Part shown: positions 36,275-45,907 of the stretch, one piece after another
How positions within the stretch are numbered: the stretch's first letter is position 1
How the letters are laid out: each line of letters opens with the position of its first letter
From: Phenylobacterium sp.
GTDB taxonomy: Bacteria; Pseudomonadota; Alphaproteobacteria; Caulobacterales; Caulobacteraceae
Assembly: GCF_030645195.1 (NCBI RefSeq)
Contig: NZ_JAUSLW010000146.1
Coordinates: 1 to 64,000 of the forward strand
Reading direction: 5' to 3'
Length of the DNA stretch: 64,000 nucleotides
Position numbers and translations under genes: made by a program
Notes under the pieces: model-generated
Told to the model about the DNA's origin: nothing
Databases searched by the model: none
Seen by the model: only the letters and a program-made list of their open reading frames with translations

Positions 36275-36819
36275 GCGTCCGGCTCATGGAGAACCCGCCC
36301 ACGGCGGGCGGCCAGCCGCCGCCCCAGGGTCGCCAGGTCCTCGGCGTCCAGCCGCAGCCGGGCGATGGGCAGGATGACCGCGTTCTCCAGCCCCAGGTGG
36401 CGGCGCTCCTGGCTGGCGAACTCCGACAGGATCTTGCGCCGGGCCGGATCGAGGCCGGGAGCGGTCTCCTTCAGCAGGCAGGCCTTGAGCAGGTCGCTCA
36501 CCAGACTGGCCTTGGCCACGTCGGCCCGGTGCTCGGCCGAGAGCATCCCCAACACCCGCTCGACCTCGTCTTCCGGCAGGCACCGGCGGCGCAGCAGGGG
36601 AAAGAAGTCCTCCTCCTCGTCGATGACGTGCAGGGCCAGATCGTGGCCGAGGAAGGCCACCACCTTGCCGATCTTGTCGCCGTCGAACACCGTGGTCGCG
36701 CAGACCTCGTCGATCATCTGGCAGAGCTGCCGGTGGCGATAGTGTTCGGCGAAGAACCAGTCGAGGGGCTCAGCGAGCAGTTCCAGGGGAACCTCCTCGA
36801 TTTCGGTCGTTTGTTTCAC
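36271..36819 (-). CDS. hemerythrin (HHE) domain protein
   Basis: About 182 residues with HHE cation-binding pattern: FAEHYRHRQLCQMID, FLGHDLALHVIDEEEDFFPLL, SAEHRADVAK and SQERRHLGLENAVILP, supplying His and Glu ligands for a diiron site. Proteins of this sort sense or buffer oxygen or NO, or repair Fe-S clusters. Two consecutive GTG codons precede KQTTE; the second (36819) has AGGAGG five bases upstream and is chosen. It lies 20 bases after the porin gene in the nar run. Confidence 0.82.
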   Translation of the reverse strand: MKQTTEIEEVPLELLAEPLDWFFAEHYRHRQLCQMIDEVCATTVFDGDKIGKVVAFLGHDLALHVIDEEEDFFPLLRRRCLPEDEVERVLGMLSAEHRADVAKASLVSDLLKACLLKETAPGLDPARRKILSEFASQERRHLGLENAVILPIARLRLDAEDLATLGRRLAARRGRVLHEPDA

Positions 36820-36842
36820 CACCGCCTCCTCTCGACCTTGGG

Positions 36843-38030
36843 TCAGAGCTTGAATTCCAGCGTCAGCCAGATCTTCGTCCGATCGGGGAAGGCGGGCCGA
36901 TCGCCCTGGAAGGCCGCCGCCTTCAGCTCAACGCCAATCTTCGGGGTCAGGGGCATGGACACCGAGGCGTCGAGCTCCTGGCCGAGCCCGCCGCCGCCGC
37001 CGGACTCATCGAACTGGTGCAGCGACGCCTGGACCTTCAACGGCTTGCCGTGCGGCCCCTTGAGCACCGAACTGCCGGTCAGGCTGAGGTCGCGCACCCC
37101 ATTGGCGGGGGTGGTGAGGAAGACGTCGGCCCAACCCTGATAGGCGTGCAGGGTGGCCAGCGGCGTCGAGAAGCCGCGGCGGCCGTCGCCGTCCAGTTGC
37201 TCGAATCCGAGCGCCACGGCGTTGGTCTTGGTCTTCAGCCCCGCCGACAGGGCGATGTAGTCGAGGTCGAAGCTGGTGGGGCTGTTGCGATAGTCGGTCT
37301 GGCGGGCGTACTCGGCCTCGTAGGTGGCGCTGAGGCCCGCCTTCAGCGGTCGCGAGCCTGTGAGCCTCGCGCCCCAGGTGGCGCTCGACTGGGTGGGCGC
37401 ATTGGCGAAGTCCAGCAGGTAGCCATAGGCCGAGACCTGACCGAGGCCGGTCTTGGCGTCCAGCTGGGCCAGGTGGGAGTCGCTGCGCCAGTTCCCCTGC
37501 GGGTGGTCCTCGCCGAAGATCCGGTGAACCTTGTCCACATAGACATAGGTGAGGCTGACCGTCGGCGACGGCCGGTAGACCAGCTTCGCCGCGTCGAAGG
37601 TCTGCTCATTCTGGCGGAAGCCGACATTGCCCACGAAGCGGGCGTTGTTGAGGATCAGGCGCTGGCGCCCGACCACCGCCTCGCCGTGCGTCCCCGCCCA
37701 GGAGACTTGGGCGCGGTTCAGCTCAGTGGTCTCGGGATCGGTCACCAGGGGATAGGCGGTCTTGCCATTGGTGCTGCTGTTGTAGCGGTCGGAGAGCGCG
37801 GTGACGTTCTCCCCCTCCACCAGGACCTTGAAGCCATGGAAGGCCGGGGTCTCATAGCCCAGCCGGGTGCGCAGGGTGACCGCCTGGGCGTCCTTGGAAA
37901 AGCCGTCCTGGGCGACGGTCTCGTAGCGGAGACGAGCCTCCAGGATCAGGCCCTTGGGCGCTTCGGCCGCCGAGGCCAGGGTCGGGACGGCCAGGGCCGC
38001 CAGGCCCATGAGGCCGGGAAGAAAACGCAT
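36843..38030 (-). CDS. outer-membrane porin, alginate-export-like family
   Basis: 395 residues. Signal peptide MRFLPGLMGLAALAVPTLASAAEA, then a beta-strand-rich body with GLILEARLRYETVAQDG, LRTRLGYETPAFHGFKVLVEGE and a terminal strand TKIWLTLEFKL ending in a hydrophobic residue, as expected for Omp assembly. It resembles alginate_exp-type porins. Placement inside the nar run suggests it passes nitrate or nitrite across the outer membrane; this is inference from position only. Confidence 0.75.
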   Translation of the reverse strand: MRFLPGLMGLAALAVPTLASAAEAPKGLILEARLRYETVAQDGFSKDAQAVTLRTRLGYETPAFHGFKVLVEGENVTALSDRYNSSTNGKTAYPLVTDPETTELNRAQVSWAGTHGEAVVGRQRLILNNARFVGNVGFRQNEQTFDAAKLVYRPSPTVSLTYVYVDKVHRIFGEDHPQGNWRSDSHLAQLDAKTGLGQVSAYGYLLDFANAPTQSSATWGARLTGSRPLKAGLSATYEAEYARQTDYRNSPTSFDLDYIALSAGLKTKTNAVALGFEQLDGDGRRGFSTPLATLHAYQGWADVFLTTPANGVRDLSLTGSSVLKGPHGKPLKVQASLHQFDESGGGGGLGQELDASVSMPLTPKIGVELKAAAFQGDRPAFPDRTKIWLTLEFKL

Positions 38031-38033
38031 GAT

Positions 38034-39158
38034 TCAGACTCTCCGGACGATGGTGTAGGTGCGCGCCTTGGGCGTCAGCTTGGTTCTCAGCAGGGACGCC
38101 ATGGCGGCGATGGCCGGGTCCTTGGCGCCCTGGGCGGCCGAGATCAGGTGGGTCCAGCTCTCGTCGCCGGCATTGTCGACGAAGTGGGCCACAGCCCGGC
38201 GCACGAAGGCGGTGACGTCGAGATTGTCGGTCAGGGCCGCGGCCCTCACCCGGTCGGCCAGTTCCGGATCGGTGGCGTCGAGCCAGGCCTCCAGCTCATC
38301 GGCCGAGCCGCCCTGGGCCAGCAGCTCGCCCAGCGACAGGGATCCGGTGGCGAACCGCCCGTCGCGGCTGAGGCTGAAAGCCACGCCCTGGGCCCGGGCG
38401 CGGTCGGCCAGGTCGGAGACATAGCGGGTGGCCGCCGCGGTCCAGGCGCGGCTCTCCAGATGGAGGGCGATCTTATCCTCCACATAGTCGAAGGGCAGTT
38501 CGCGCCCATCGATGCGCCGTTCCAGTTTCAGGATGTGCCAGCCGAAGCGCGAGGCGACGGGGCGCGGGAAGATGTCCCCGGCCTGAAGTCCGCCCAGCGC
38601 CCGCTCGATCTCGCCCACCACGTCGCCGGGGCCAAGCTGGCCGAGCGAGCCGCCGACCTTGCCCGAGGGACAATCCGACAGGGTCTTGGCCAGGTGGGCG
38701 AACTGCGACGGCTGCGCCAGGCAGCGGTCCAGGACGCCCTGGGCGGTCTGGCGCGCCCGCTCCAGGGCCTCGGCGTCCTCGCCCTTGGGTTCGATGAGGA
38801 TATGGGCGGCCTCCAGCAGGGGCGGACTGGTGAAGTGCGACCGCTGGGTGTCGTAGACCCGCCGGCACTCGGCCGTGCTGGGGGGATCGATGTCGATCTC
38901 CGCGTCGAGGACGGCCCGGATAAGGGCCTCCTCGTTGGTCTCCTCGCGGCCGGCCTCGTCCTTGATGGGGCTCGGCGTCAGGCCCAGCTCATCGGCCCGG
39001 TGCAGCAACAGGGCCTTGACCGCCAGCGCCTTGCCGGCGGCGGTGCGGGCCTCGGCGGCCGACAGGCTGGGATGGTTCTGGACCTCCTCGGCGATGAGGA
39101 ATTCTGGGATCTCAACCCCTTCAACGACGATGGTGGCGGTCGCGGCTGTCGCGGTCAT
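38034..39158 (-). CDS. cytoplasmic parvulin-type peptidyl-prolyl isomerase (NifM-like)
   Basis: 374 residues. A parvulin/PpiC core is visible: AAHILIEPKGEDAEALERA, LAKTLSDCPSGKVGGSLGQLGPGDVV and RPVASRFGWHILKLERRIDG. It has an N-terminal helical domain and a helical C-terminus, and no signal peptide, unlike SurA/PpiD. In several denitrifiers a similar PPIase follows narGHJI and is thought to help fold the cytoplasmic reductase. ATG 39158 is 5 bases after the narI stop; the longer open frame upstream is in narI's shadow. Confidence 0.85.
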   Translation of the reverse strand: MTATAATATIVVEGVEIPEFLIAEEVQNHPSLSAAEARTAAGKALAVKALLLHRADELGLTPSPIKDEAGREETNEEALIRAVLDAEIDIDPPSTAECRRVYDTQRSHFTSPPLLEAAHILIEPKGEDAEALERARQTAQGVLDRCLAQPSQFAHLAKTLSDCPSGKVGGSLGQLGPGDVVGEIERALGGLQAGDIFPRPVASRFGWHILKLERRIDGRELPFDYVEDKIALHLESRAWTAAATRYVSDLADRARAQGVAFSLSRDGRFATGSLSLGELLAQGGSADELEAWLDATDPELADRVRAAALTDNLDVTAFVRRAVAHFVDNAGDESWTHLISAAQGAKDPAIAAMASLLRTKLTPKARTYTIVRRV

Positions 39159-39163
39159 GGCGG

Positions 39164-39931
39164 CTACTCCGCGCGCTTGAGGGGCGCGGGCCGGACGGCC
39201 TGGCTGTTGGGATAGACCGGGGCCGCGGCCTCCCGGCGGTGCGGCAGGGGACGCCTCGTCCGCACCAGCTGCCAGCCCCGGCGGTTGAGGTACCAGATCG
39301 GCGCCGAGAGCATGTGCACCAGGCGGGTGAACGGGAAGACCAGCAGGATGGTCATGCCCAGCACCAGGTGCGCCTTGAAGACTGGGTGCACGTCGGCGAC
39401 GTGGTCGGCGACGTTGGGCTGGAAGGTGAAGACCCCCTGGGCCCAGGTCATGAACTTCAGCATCTCCCCGCCGTCGAGGTGGCCGAGGGACAGCGGGATG
39501 GTGGCCAGGCCCAGGCAGAGCTGGATCATCAGGATGATCAGGATGGCGGTGTCGCCGAAGCTGGAATTGTGGCGAATCCGGGGGTCGAACAGGCGCCGGT
39601 GCAGCAGCAGCAGGCCGCCGGCCAGGCACAGGATCCCGGCGATACCGCCCGCGACTATGGCCAGGATCTGCTTGGCGCCGTGGGGCACGCCCAGGGCGTC
39701 GAACACCCAGATGGGGGTCAGAAGGCCGACGAAGTGGCCGCCGAAGATGGTCAACACCCCGACGTGGAACAGGACCGATCCCAGCACCAGCTGCTTGCGC
39801 CGCAGGAGCTGCGAGGAGCCGGAGCGCCAAGTGTACTGTTCACGGTCGAAGCGGATGACCGACCCCAGCACCAGGACCGCCAGCGCGATGTATGGATAGA
39901 CGCCGAACAGGATTTGATTGAGCAGTTGCAT
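39164..39931 (-). CDS. narI: respiratory nitrate reductase gamma subunit (cytochrome b)
   Basis: 255 residues with five membrane helices. Haem b ligands H56 and H66 coincide with E. coli numbering, and H188 and H206 are one residue from E. coli H187/H205. It takes electrons from quinol at the periplasmic side and passes them through two b haems to NarH. The C-terminal tail after residue 225 is basic and cytoplasmic. It follows narJ with a 13-base gap. Confidence 0.95.
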   Translation of the reverse strand: MQLLNQILFGVYPYIALAVLVLGSVIRFDREQYTWRSGSSQLLRRKQLVLGSVLFHVGVLTIFGGHFVGLLTPIWVFDALGVPHGAKQILAIVAGGIAGILCLAGGLLLLHRRLFDPRIRHNSSFGDTAILIILMIQLCLGLATIPLSLGHLDGGEMLKFMTWAQGVFTFQPNVADHVADVHPVFKAHLVLGMTILLVFPFTRLVHMLSAPIWYLNRRGWQLVRTRRPLPHRREAAAPVYPNSQAVRPAPLKRAE

Positions 39932-39944
39932 CTCAAGGGGCTCC

Positions 39945-40652
39945 TCAGGCCGTCGCGCCGGCGCGACGTGAGGCGCGCGGCGGTTCGGCGTTCATGGCCT
40001 CGACCAGGGCGCTGGCCTTGGGGCAGTCGGAGTCGGACGGACCGAAGGTGACCGCGGTCTCCGCCCAGGCCTTGTCGAGAGCCTCCAGGTCGTTGGGGTT
40101 CTCCTCCGGCTCGCTGAGCAAGGCCGCCAGGACGCCCGGATCGGCCTGGTTGTCGGCCAGCCGGGCCAAGGCCCCGAACACAGCGCGATAGGCGCTGCCC
40201 CGGGTCTTGAGCCGTTCGCCCATGGCCTCCAGAACGTGGCTGGCCTCGCCCAGCAGGGACGCGGCCTGGGGCTCGGACAGGGTCGAGAGGAATTCCAGAA
40301 ACACCGGCAGGAAGTCCGGCAGCTCGTTGGCCGCCAGGTCGAGACCCTGGGCCCTATAAAGCTCCAGCAGCGCCACCATGGCCTCGCCGCGGTCGCGGCT
40401 CTCGCCGTGCACGTGCTCATAGAGGTTGAGGGACAGCGAGCGCGTGCGGTCGAACAGCTCGGTGTAGCGCTCCTGCAGGTCGTAGATGTCGTCCTCGGTG
40501 ATCTCGGCGACCAGCTTGCGCAGGGCCTGGACCAGGGTCTTGCCCAGCATGCCCTCGGCCTCGATGACGGCGAGCGCCTCCGGGGCGAAGGTCTGCAGGT
40601 CGCGGTTGGGATAGGTCAGCAGCAGCGCGAGCGCCTTGTAGGTGCGGGCCAT
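39945..40652 (-). CDS. narJ: nitrate reductase assembly chaperone NarJ
   Basis: 235 residues of the TorD/NarJ helical family: LALLLTYPNRDLQTF, DLQERYTELFDRTRSLSLNLYEHVHGESRDRG (the family's signature, with YEHVHGESRDRG) and LDLAANELPDFLPVFLEFL. It binds the NarG N-terminus and is needed for cofactor loading before the enzyme docks on NarI. It is not part of the final complex. Start is 4 bases after the narH stop. Confidence 0.95.
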   Translation of the reverse strand: MARTYKALALLLTYPNRDLQTFAPEALAVIEAEGMLGKTLVQALRKLVAEITEDDIYDLQERYTELFDRTRSLSLNLYEHVHGESRDRGEAMVALLELYRAQGLDLAANELPDFLPVFLEFLSTLSEPQAASLLGEASHVLEAMGERLKTRGSAYRAVFGALARLADNQADPGVLAALLSEPEENPNDLEALDKAWAETAVTFGPSDSDCPKASALVEAMNAEPPRASRRAGATA

Positions 40653-40655
40653 GTC

Positions 40656-42179
40656 TCAGACCTCCATGGGGGTTTTGGCGCGCGAGCGCTTGTTGGGACC
40701 AAACAGGCCCAACTCCGTGCGGCCGCCGGAGCAGCCATTGCCGAAGGAGAAGCCGCAGCCGCCACGCATGTCGTAGGCGTCCTCGGCGGTCTCGCGGTGA
40801 GCCGAGGGGATGACGAAGCGGTCTTCGTAGTTGGCGATCGCCAGGTAGCGGTACATGGAGTCGATCTCCGCCGCCGTCAGGCCGACCCGCGCGGCGAGTG
40901 CGTGGTCGATCACCCCCTCCACCGTCTTGGCCCGCATGTAGCCGCGCATGGCCAGCATCCGTTCCAGGGCCAGCTGGACCGGCGCTTCCTTGCCGGCGGT
41001 CAGCAGGTTGGCGAGGTACTTGATCGGGATCCGCAGCGAGTGGACGTCGGGCATGTCGCCGTCCATCTCCAGGGCGCCCGCCGCCACCGCCGACTGGATC
41101 GGCGAGAGGGGCGGCACGTACCAGACCATGGGCAGGGTCCGGTATTCCGGGTGCAGCGGGAATGCGATCTTCCAGTCGATGGCCATCTTGTAGACGGGGC
41201 TCTTGCGGGCCGCGTCCAGCCAGGCCTCCGGCACGCCGTCGGCGCGCGCCTGGGCGATCACCGCCGGATCGCTGGGATCCAGGAAGACGTCGAGCTGGGC
41301 CTGGTAGAGGTCCTGCTCGTCGGGGGTCGAGGCCGCGGCCTCGATGCGGTCGGCGTCATAGAGCAGGACGCCGAGATAGCGTATACGCCCGACGCAGGTT
41401 TCCGAGCACACGGTCGGCTGGCCGACCTCGATGCGCGGGAAGCAGAAGGTGCACTTCTCCGACTTTCCGGATTCCCAGTTGTAATAGATCTTCTTGTAGG
41501 GGCAGGCCGAGACGCACATCCGCCAGCCGCGGCACTTGTCCTGGTCGATCAGGACGATGCCGTCCTCCTCGCGCTTGTAGATGGCGCCCGAGGGACAGGC
41601 CGCGACGCAGGTGGGGTTCAGGCAGTGCTCGCACAGCCTGGGCAGGTACATCATGAAGGTGTTTTCGAAGGCCCCGTAGATCTCCTTCTCGACGCCCGCG
41701 AAGTTGTAGTCGGCCGACCGCTTGGAGAACTCGCCGCCGAGAATCTCCTCCCAGTTGGGCCCGCGCTCGATCTTCTCCATCCGCTGGCCGGTGATCTTCG
41801 ACCGCGGCCGGGCGGTGGGGAAGGCCTTCATCTCCGGCGCTGTCTGCAGGTGGGCGTAGTCGAAGTCGAAGGGCTCGTAATAGTCGTCGATCTCCGGCAG
41901 GTCAGGGTTGGCGAAGATCTTCGCCAGGATCCGCCACTTGGCCCCCATCTTCGGCTCGATCTTGCCGTTGGCCTTGCGGGTCCAACCGCCGTTCCAGCGC
42001 TTCTGGTTCTCCCAGTCGCGCGGGAAGCCGATGCCGGGCTTGGTCTCGACGTTATTGAACCAGGCGTATTCAACGCCCTCGCGGTTGGTCCAGACGTTCT
42101 TGCAGGTGACCGAGCAGGTGTGACACCCGATACACTTGTCGAGGTTCAGCACCATGCCGATTTGCGCGCGAACCTTCAT
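40656..42179 (-). CDS. narH: nitrate reductase beta subunit (Fe-S)
   Basis: 507 residues. Four Fe-S cluster motifs: CIGCHTCSVTCKNVW, CEHCLNPTCVAACPSG, CRGWRMCVSACPYKK (Trp in place of one Cys marks the 3Fe-4S cluster) and the CTFCFPR/CSETCVGR set. It carries electrons from NarI to NarG. The ATG overlaps the narG stop (ATGA, 42176-42179). Confidence 0.96.
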   Translation of the reverse strand: MKVRAQIGMVLNLDKCIGCHTCSVTCKNVWTNREGVEYAWFNNVETKPGIGFPRDWENQKRWNGGWTRKANGKIEPKMGAKWRILAKIFANPDLPEIDDYYEPFDFDYAHLQTAPEMKAFPTARPRSKITGQRMEKIERGPNWEEILGGEFSKRSADYNFAGVEKEIYGAFENTFMMYLPRLCEHCLNPTCVAACPSGAIYKREEDGIVLIDQDKCRGWRMCVSACPYKKIYYNWESGKSEKCTFCFPRIEVGQPTVCSETCVGRIRYLGVLLYDADRIEAAASTPDEQDLYQAQLDVFLDPSDPAVIAQARADGVPEAWLDAARKSPVYKMAIDWKIAFPLHPEYRTLPMVWYVPPLSPIQSAVAAGALEMDGDMPDVHSLRIPIKYLANLLTAGKEAPVQLALERMLAMRGYMRAKTVEGVIDHALAARVGLTAAEIDSMYRYLAIANYEDRFVIPSAHRETAEDAYDMRGGCGFSFGNGCSGGRTELGLFGPNKRSRAKTPMEV

Positions 42180-45100
42180 TGGGCGAAATCCTTGGCGTTG
42201 AGGGGCTCTTCCAACCAGTCGACCTTGGTCATCTTGCGCAGGACCACGAACTCGTCGCGATTCGAGCCGACCGTGCCGTAATAGTTGAAGCCGTAGGCGA
42301 GCTGGGCGTAGCCGCCGATCATGTGGGTCGGCTTGAGGACCGTGCGGGTCACCGAGTTGTGGATGCCGCCGCGCTTGCCGGTGATCTGGGATCCCGGCGT
42401 GTTCACGATCTTTTCCTGGGCGTGATACATGAAGGTGGTGCCTTCACGAATCCGCTGGGAGACCACCACCCGGGCGGTGAGCGCCCCGTTGGCGTTGAAG
42501 GCCTCCACCCAGTCATTGTCCACCAGACCGACCTTCTTGGCGTCAATCTCGGAGACCCAGACGACAGGTCCGCCCCGGTTGAGGGTCAGCATCATCAGGT
42601 TGTCGCGGTAGGTGGAGTGGATGCCCCACTTCTGGTGCGGGGTGATGAAGTTGAGGACGATCTCCTTCTCGCCATTGGGCTTGAGGCCCTTGACGTAGGT
42701 GGTCTTCAGATCGATTGGCGGACGGTAGACGCAGAGCGCCTCCCCGAAGGCCCGCATCCACAGGTGATCCTGATAGAGCTGCTGCCGGCCGGTCAGGGTC
42801 CGCCACGGGATCAGTTCGTGGACGTTGGTGTAGCCGGCCGTGTAGCAGACCTTCTCGCTCTCGATGCCCGACCAGGTCGGCGAGGTGATGATCTTGCGCG
42901 GCTGGGCCAGCAGGTCGCGGAAGCGGATCTTCTCGTCTTCCTTCGGCAGGGCCAGGTGGGCGTGTTCCCGTCCGGTCTGCTTCTCAAGGGCTTCCCAGGC
43001 CTTGACCGCCACCTCGCCATTGGTTTCCGGCGCCAGCATCAGGATGGTCTCGCAGGCGTCGATGTCGGTATCGATCCGGGCCATGCCCTGAGTCTGACCT
43101 TCCTCCAGCACCGCGCCGTTCAGCTCGGTGAGCAGATCGACCTCGTGGTCGGTCTTCCAGCCGATCCCCTTGCCGCCGTTGCCCACCTTCTTCATCAGCG
43201 GGCCAAGGGCGGTGAAGCGCTTGAAGGTGTTGGGATAGTCCCGCTCGACGATGGTGATCTGCGGCATGGTCTTGCCGGGGATCGCCTCGCATTCGCCCTT
43301 GGACCAGTCCCGCACGTCGAAGGGCTGGGCCAGTTCGGCGGCGCTGTCGTGCTGGATGGGGGTGAGGACCACGTCCTGCTCGACCCCCAGAACCTCGGGC
43401 GAGACCTCGGAGAAGGTCTTGGCGATCGCCTTGAAGATCTCCCAGTCGGACTTCGACTCCCAGGCCGGATCCACCGCCGCGCTGAGCGGGTGGATGAAGG
43501 GGTGCATGTCGGAGGTGTTGAGGTCGTTCTTTTCGTACCAGGTGGCTGTCGGCAGGACGATGTCGGAGTAGACGGCCGTCGTGGACATCCGGAAGTCGAG
43601 GGTGACCAGCAGGTCGAGTTTTCCTTCCGGCGCCTCGTCGTGCCAGACGACCTCATTGGGCTTGCGCCGCCCGTCCTCGCCAAGGTCCTTGCCCTGGACG
43701 CCGTGGGAGGCGCCCAACAGGTGCTTGAGGAAGTACTCGTGGCCCTTGCCCGAGGAGCCCAGCAGGTTGGAGCGCCAGATGAACATGTTGCGCGGCCAGT
43801 TGGCGGGGTCGTCGGGGTCCATGCAGGACATCTTCAGATCGCCGTTCTTCAGCTGATCGAGCGCGTAGGCCTTGGCGTCCTGACCCGCCGCGGCGGCGGC
43901 CTTGGCCACCTCCAGGGGGTTGGTCTTCAGGGCCGGGGCCGAGGGCAGCCAGCCCAGGCGCTCGGCCTTGGCGTTGAAGTCGATCATCGCCCCGTCCCAC
44001 ACGCCTTCCGGCGCGGTGGGCGAGAGGATCTCGCTCATCTCCACCGTCTCGTACCGCCACTGATCGGAGTGGGCGTAGAAGAAGGAGGTGGAGTTCTGCT
44101 GACGGGGCGGACGGATCCAGTCGGTGGCGAAGGCCAGGGGCGCCCAGCCGGTCTGGGGCCGCAGCTTCTCCTGGCCGACATAGTGCGCCCAGCCGCCGCC
44201 GGACTGACCGACACAGCCGCACATCACCAGCATGTTGATGACGGCGCGGTAGTTCATGTCCATGTGGAACCAGTGGTTCATCGCCGCGCCGATGATCACC
44301 ATCGACTTGCCGTTGGTCTTCTCGGCGTTGCCGGCGAAGCCGCGGGCCACCGCGATGATCTGGTCCTTCGGCACCGAGGTGATCGCCTCGGCCCAGGCCG
44401 GGGAATAGGGCTCCACATCGTCGTAGCTGGCGGGCATGTGGTCGCCGCCGAAGCCCTGGTCGACGCCGTAATTGGCCAGGAACAGGTCATAGACGCAGGC
44501 CACCAGGGTCTCGCCCTCGGGCAGCATCATGCGCTTGACCGGCACGTTGCGGACCAGGACGTCCGGGTGATCGGTCATGGCGAAGCCGTTGGTGGCCGCG
44601 CCGCCGAAGTAGGGGAAGCGAACCGCGGCGACCTCGTCGTGGACGCCCTTGAGGCCCAGGCGCAGGGTGGTTTCGCGACCGGCCCCGTCCTTCTCTTCCA
44701 GGTTCCACTTGCCGTCCTCGCCCCAGCGGAAGCCGATGGAGCCGTTGGGCACGACGACCTCGCCGGTCGTCTCGTCGAGGGCGACGGTCTTCCAGTCGGG
44801 GTTGTTGGCCTCGCCGAGCGCCTTGTCGAATTCCGCGGCGCGCAGCAGGCGCTCGGGCACATAGGCGCCGTCCTGCGGGACCAGGCGGACCAGCATGGGC
44901 AGGTCGCTGTATTTCCGCAGGTAGTCGCGGAAGTACGGCACCTGCTTGTCGATGTGGAACTCCTTGAGGATCACGTGGCCGAAGGCCATGCCGAGCGCGG
45001 CGTCGGTCCCCTGCTTCACGGGCAGCCACAGGTCGGAGAACTTCGAGGCCTCGGAATAGTCGGGGCAGATCACCACCGACTTGGCGCCGCGATAGCGGGC

Positions 45101-45907
45101 CTCGGTGTAGAAGTGGGCGTCCGGGGTGCGGGTCTGGGGGACGTTGGAGCCCCAGAGGAGCAGGAACCCGGAATTGAACCAGTCGGCGCTCTCGGCCACG
45201 TCGGTCTGTTCGCCCCAGGTCTGGGGCGAAGCCGGCGGCAGGTCGCAGTACCAGTCGTAGAACGAGCCGCAGACGCCGCCGATCAGCTGCAGATAGCGGG
45301 CGCCCGCGGCGTAGGAGACCATGGACATGGCCGGGATCGGCGAGAAGCCGAAGATGCGGTCCGGGCCCCAGGCCTTGATGGTGTGGGCGTTGGCCGCGGC
45401 GATGATCTCGGTGACCTCGTCCCAGGTCGCCCGGATGAAGCCCCCTGCCCCGCGCATGGTCGTATAGGAGGCGCGCTGGGCGGGATCGTTCTGGATCGAG
45501 GCCCAGGCGGCCACCGGGCTGCGGGTGGCGCGCGCGGCCCGCCACAGCTTCAGCAGGCGTGAGCGGATCAGTGGGTATTTCACCCGGTTGGCGGAATAGA
45601 GATACCAGCTGTAGCTGGCGCCCCGGGCGCAGCCCCGCGGCTCGTGGTTGGGCAGCTCCGGCCGGGTGCGCGGATAGTCGGTCTGCTGGGTCTCCCAGGT
45701 GACGATCCCGCCCTTGACGTAGATCTTCCAGGAGCAGGAGCCCGTGCAGTTCACCCCGTGGGTGGAGCGGACGACCTTGTCGTGCTGCCAGCGGCGCCGA
45801 TAGGCCTCCTCCCACTTGCGGTCCTCGTCGGTGAGGACGCCGTGGCCATCGGAGAACAGCTCGGTCTTGCGGGCGAAGAAGGTCAGGCGATCAAGGGTAT
45901 GGCTCAT
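42176..45907 (-). CDS. narG: membrane-bound nitrate reductase catalytic subunit
   Basis: 1243 residues, full length. FS0 cluster ligands H50, C54, C58 and C93 and the Mo ligand D222 (WYCDLPPASP) fall at the same numbers as in E. coli NarG. Bis-MGD-binding segments include LLLWGSNVPQTRTPDAH. It reduces nitrate to nitrite on the cytoplasmic face and is anchored through NarH/NarI. It has no Tat signal. Start overlaps the narK2 stop (ATGA, 45904-45907). No nitrite reductase is seen in the window. Confidence 0.97.
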   Translation of the reverse strand: MSHTLDRLTFFARKTELFSDGHGVLTDEDRKWEEAYRRRWQHDKVVRSTHGVNCTGSCSWKIYVKGGIVTWETQQTDYPRTRPELPNHEPRGCARGASYSWYLYSANRVKYPLIRSRLLKLWRAARATRSPVAAWASIQNDPAQRASYTTMRGAGGFIRATWDEVTEIIAAANAHTIKAWGPDRIFGFSPIPAMSMVSYAAGARYLQLIGGVCGSFYDWYCDLPPASPQTWGEQTDVAESADWFNSGFLLLWGSNVPQTRTPDAHFYTEARYRGAKSVVICPDYSEASKFSDLWLPVKQGTDAALGMAFGHVILKEFHIDKQVPYFRDYLRKYSDLPMLVRLVPQDGAYVPERLLRAAEFDKALGEANNPDWKTVALDETTGEVVVPNGSIGFRWGEDGKWNLEEKDGAGRETTLRLGLKGVHDEVAAVRFPYFGGAATNGFAMTDHPDVLVRNVPVKRMMLPEGETLVACVYDLFLANYGVDQGFGGDHMPASYDDVEPYSPAWAEAITSVPKDQIIAVARGFAGNAEKTNGKSMVIIGAAMNHWFHMDMNYRAVINMLVMCGCVGQSGGGWAHYVGQEKLRPQTGWAPLAFATDWIRPPRQQNSTSFFYAHSDQWRYETVEMSEILSPTAPEGVWDGAMIDFNAKAERLGWLPSAPALKTNPLEVAKAAAAAGQDAKAYALDQLKNGDLKMSCMDPDDPANWPRNMFIWRSNLLGSSGKGHEYFLKHLLGASHGVQGKDLGEDGRRKPNEVVWHDEAPEGKLDLLVTLDFRMSTTAVYSDIVLPTATWYEKNDLNTSDMHPFIHPLSAAVDPAWESKSDWEIFKAIAKTFSEVSPEVLGVEQDVVLTPIQHDSAAELAQPFDVRDWSKGECEAIPGKTMPQITIVERDYPNTFKRFTALGPLMKKVGNGGKGIGWKTDHEVDLLTELNGAVLEEGQTQGMARIDTDIDACETILMLAPETNGEVAVKAWEALEKQTGREHAHLALPKEDEKIRFRDLLAQPRKIITSPTWSGIESEKVCYTAGYTNVHELIPWRTLTGRQQLYQDHLWMRAFGEALCVYRPPIDLKTTYVKGLKPNGEKEIVLNFITPHQKWGIHSTYRDNLMMLTLNRGGPVVWVSEIDAKKVGLVDNDWVEAFNANGALTARVVVSQRIREGTTFMYHAQEKIVNTPGSQITGKRGGIHNSVTRTVLKPTHMIGGYAQLAYGFNYYGTVGSNRDEFVVLRKMTKVDWLEEPLNAKDFAQ

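Noticed and set aside
39159-39830. Upstream extension of the PPIase frame
   Set aside because: Out-of-frame translation of narI; the parvulin protein starts at ATG 39158.
42179-45562. Plus-strand open frame of 1127 codons
   Set aside because: Exactly antisense to narG and without any domain; created by codon bias of the real gene.
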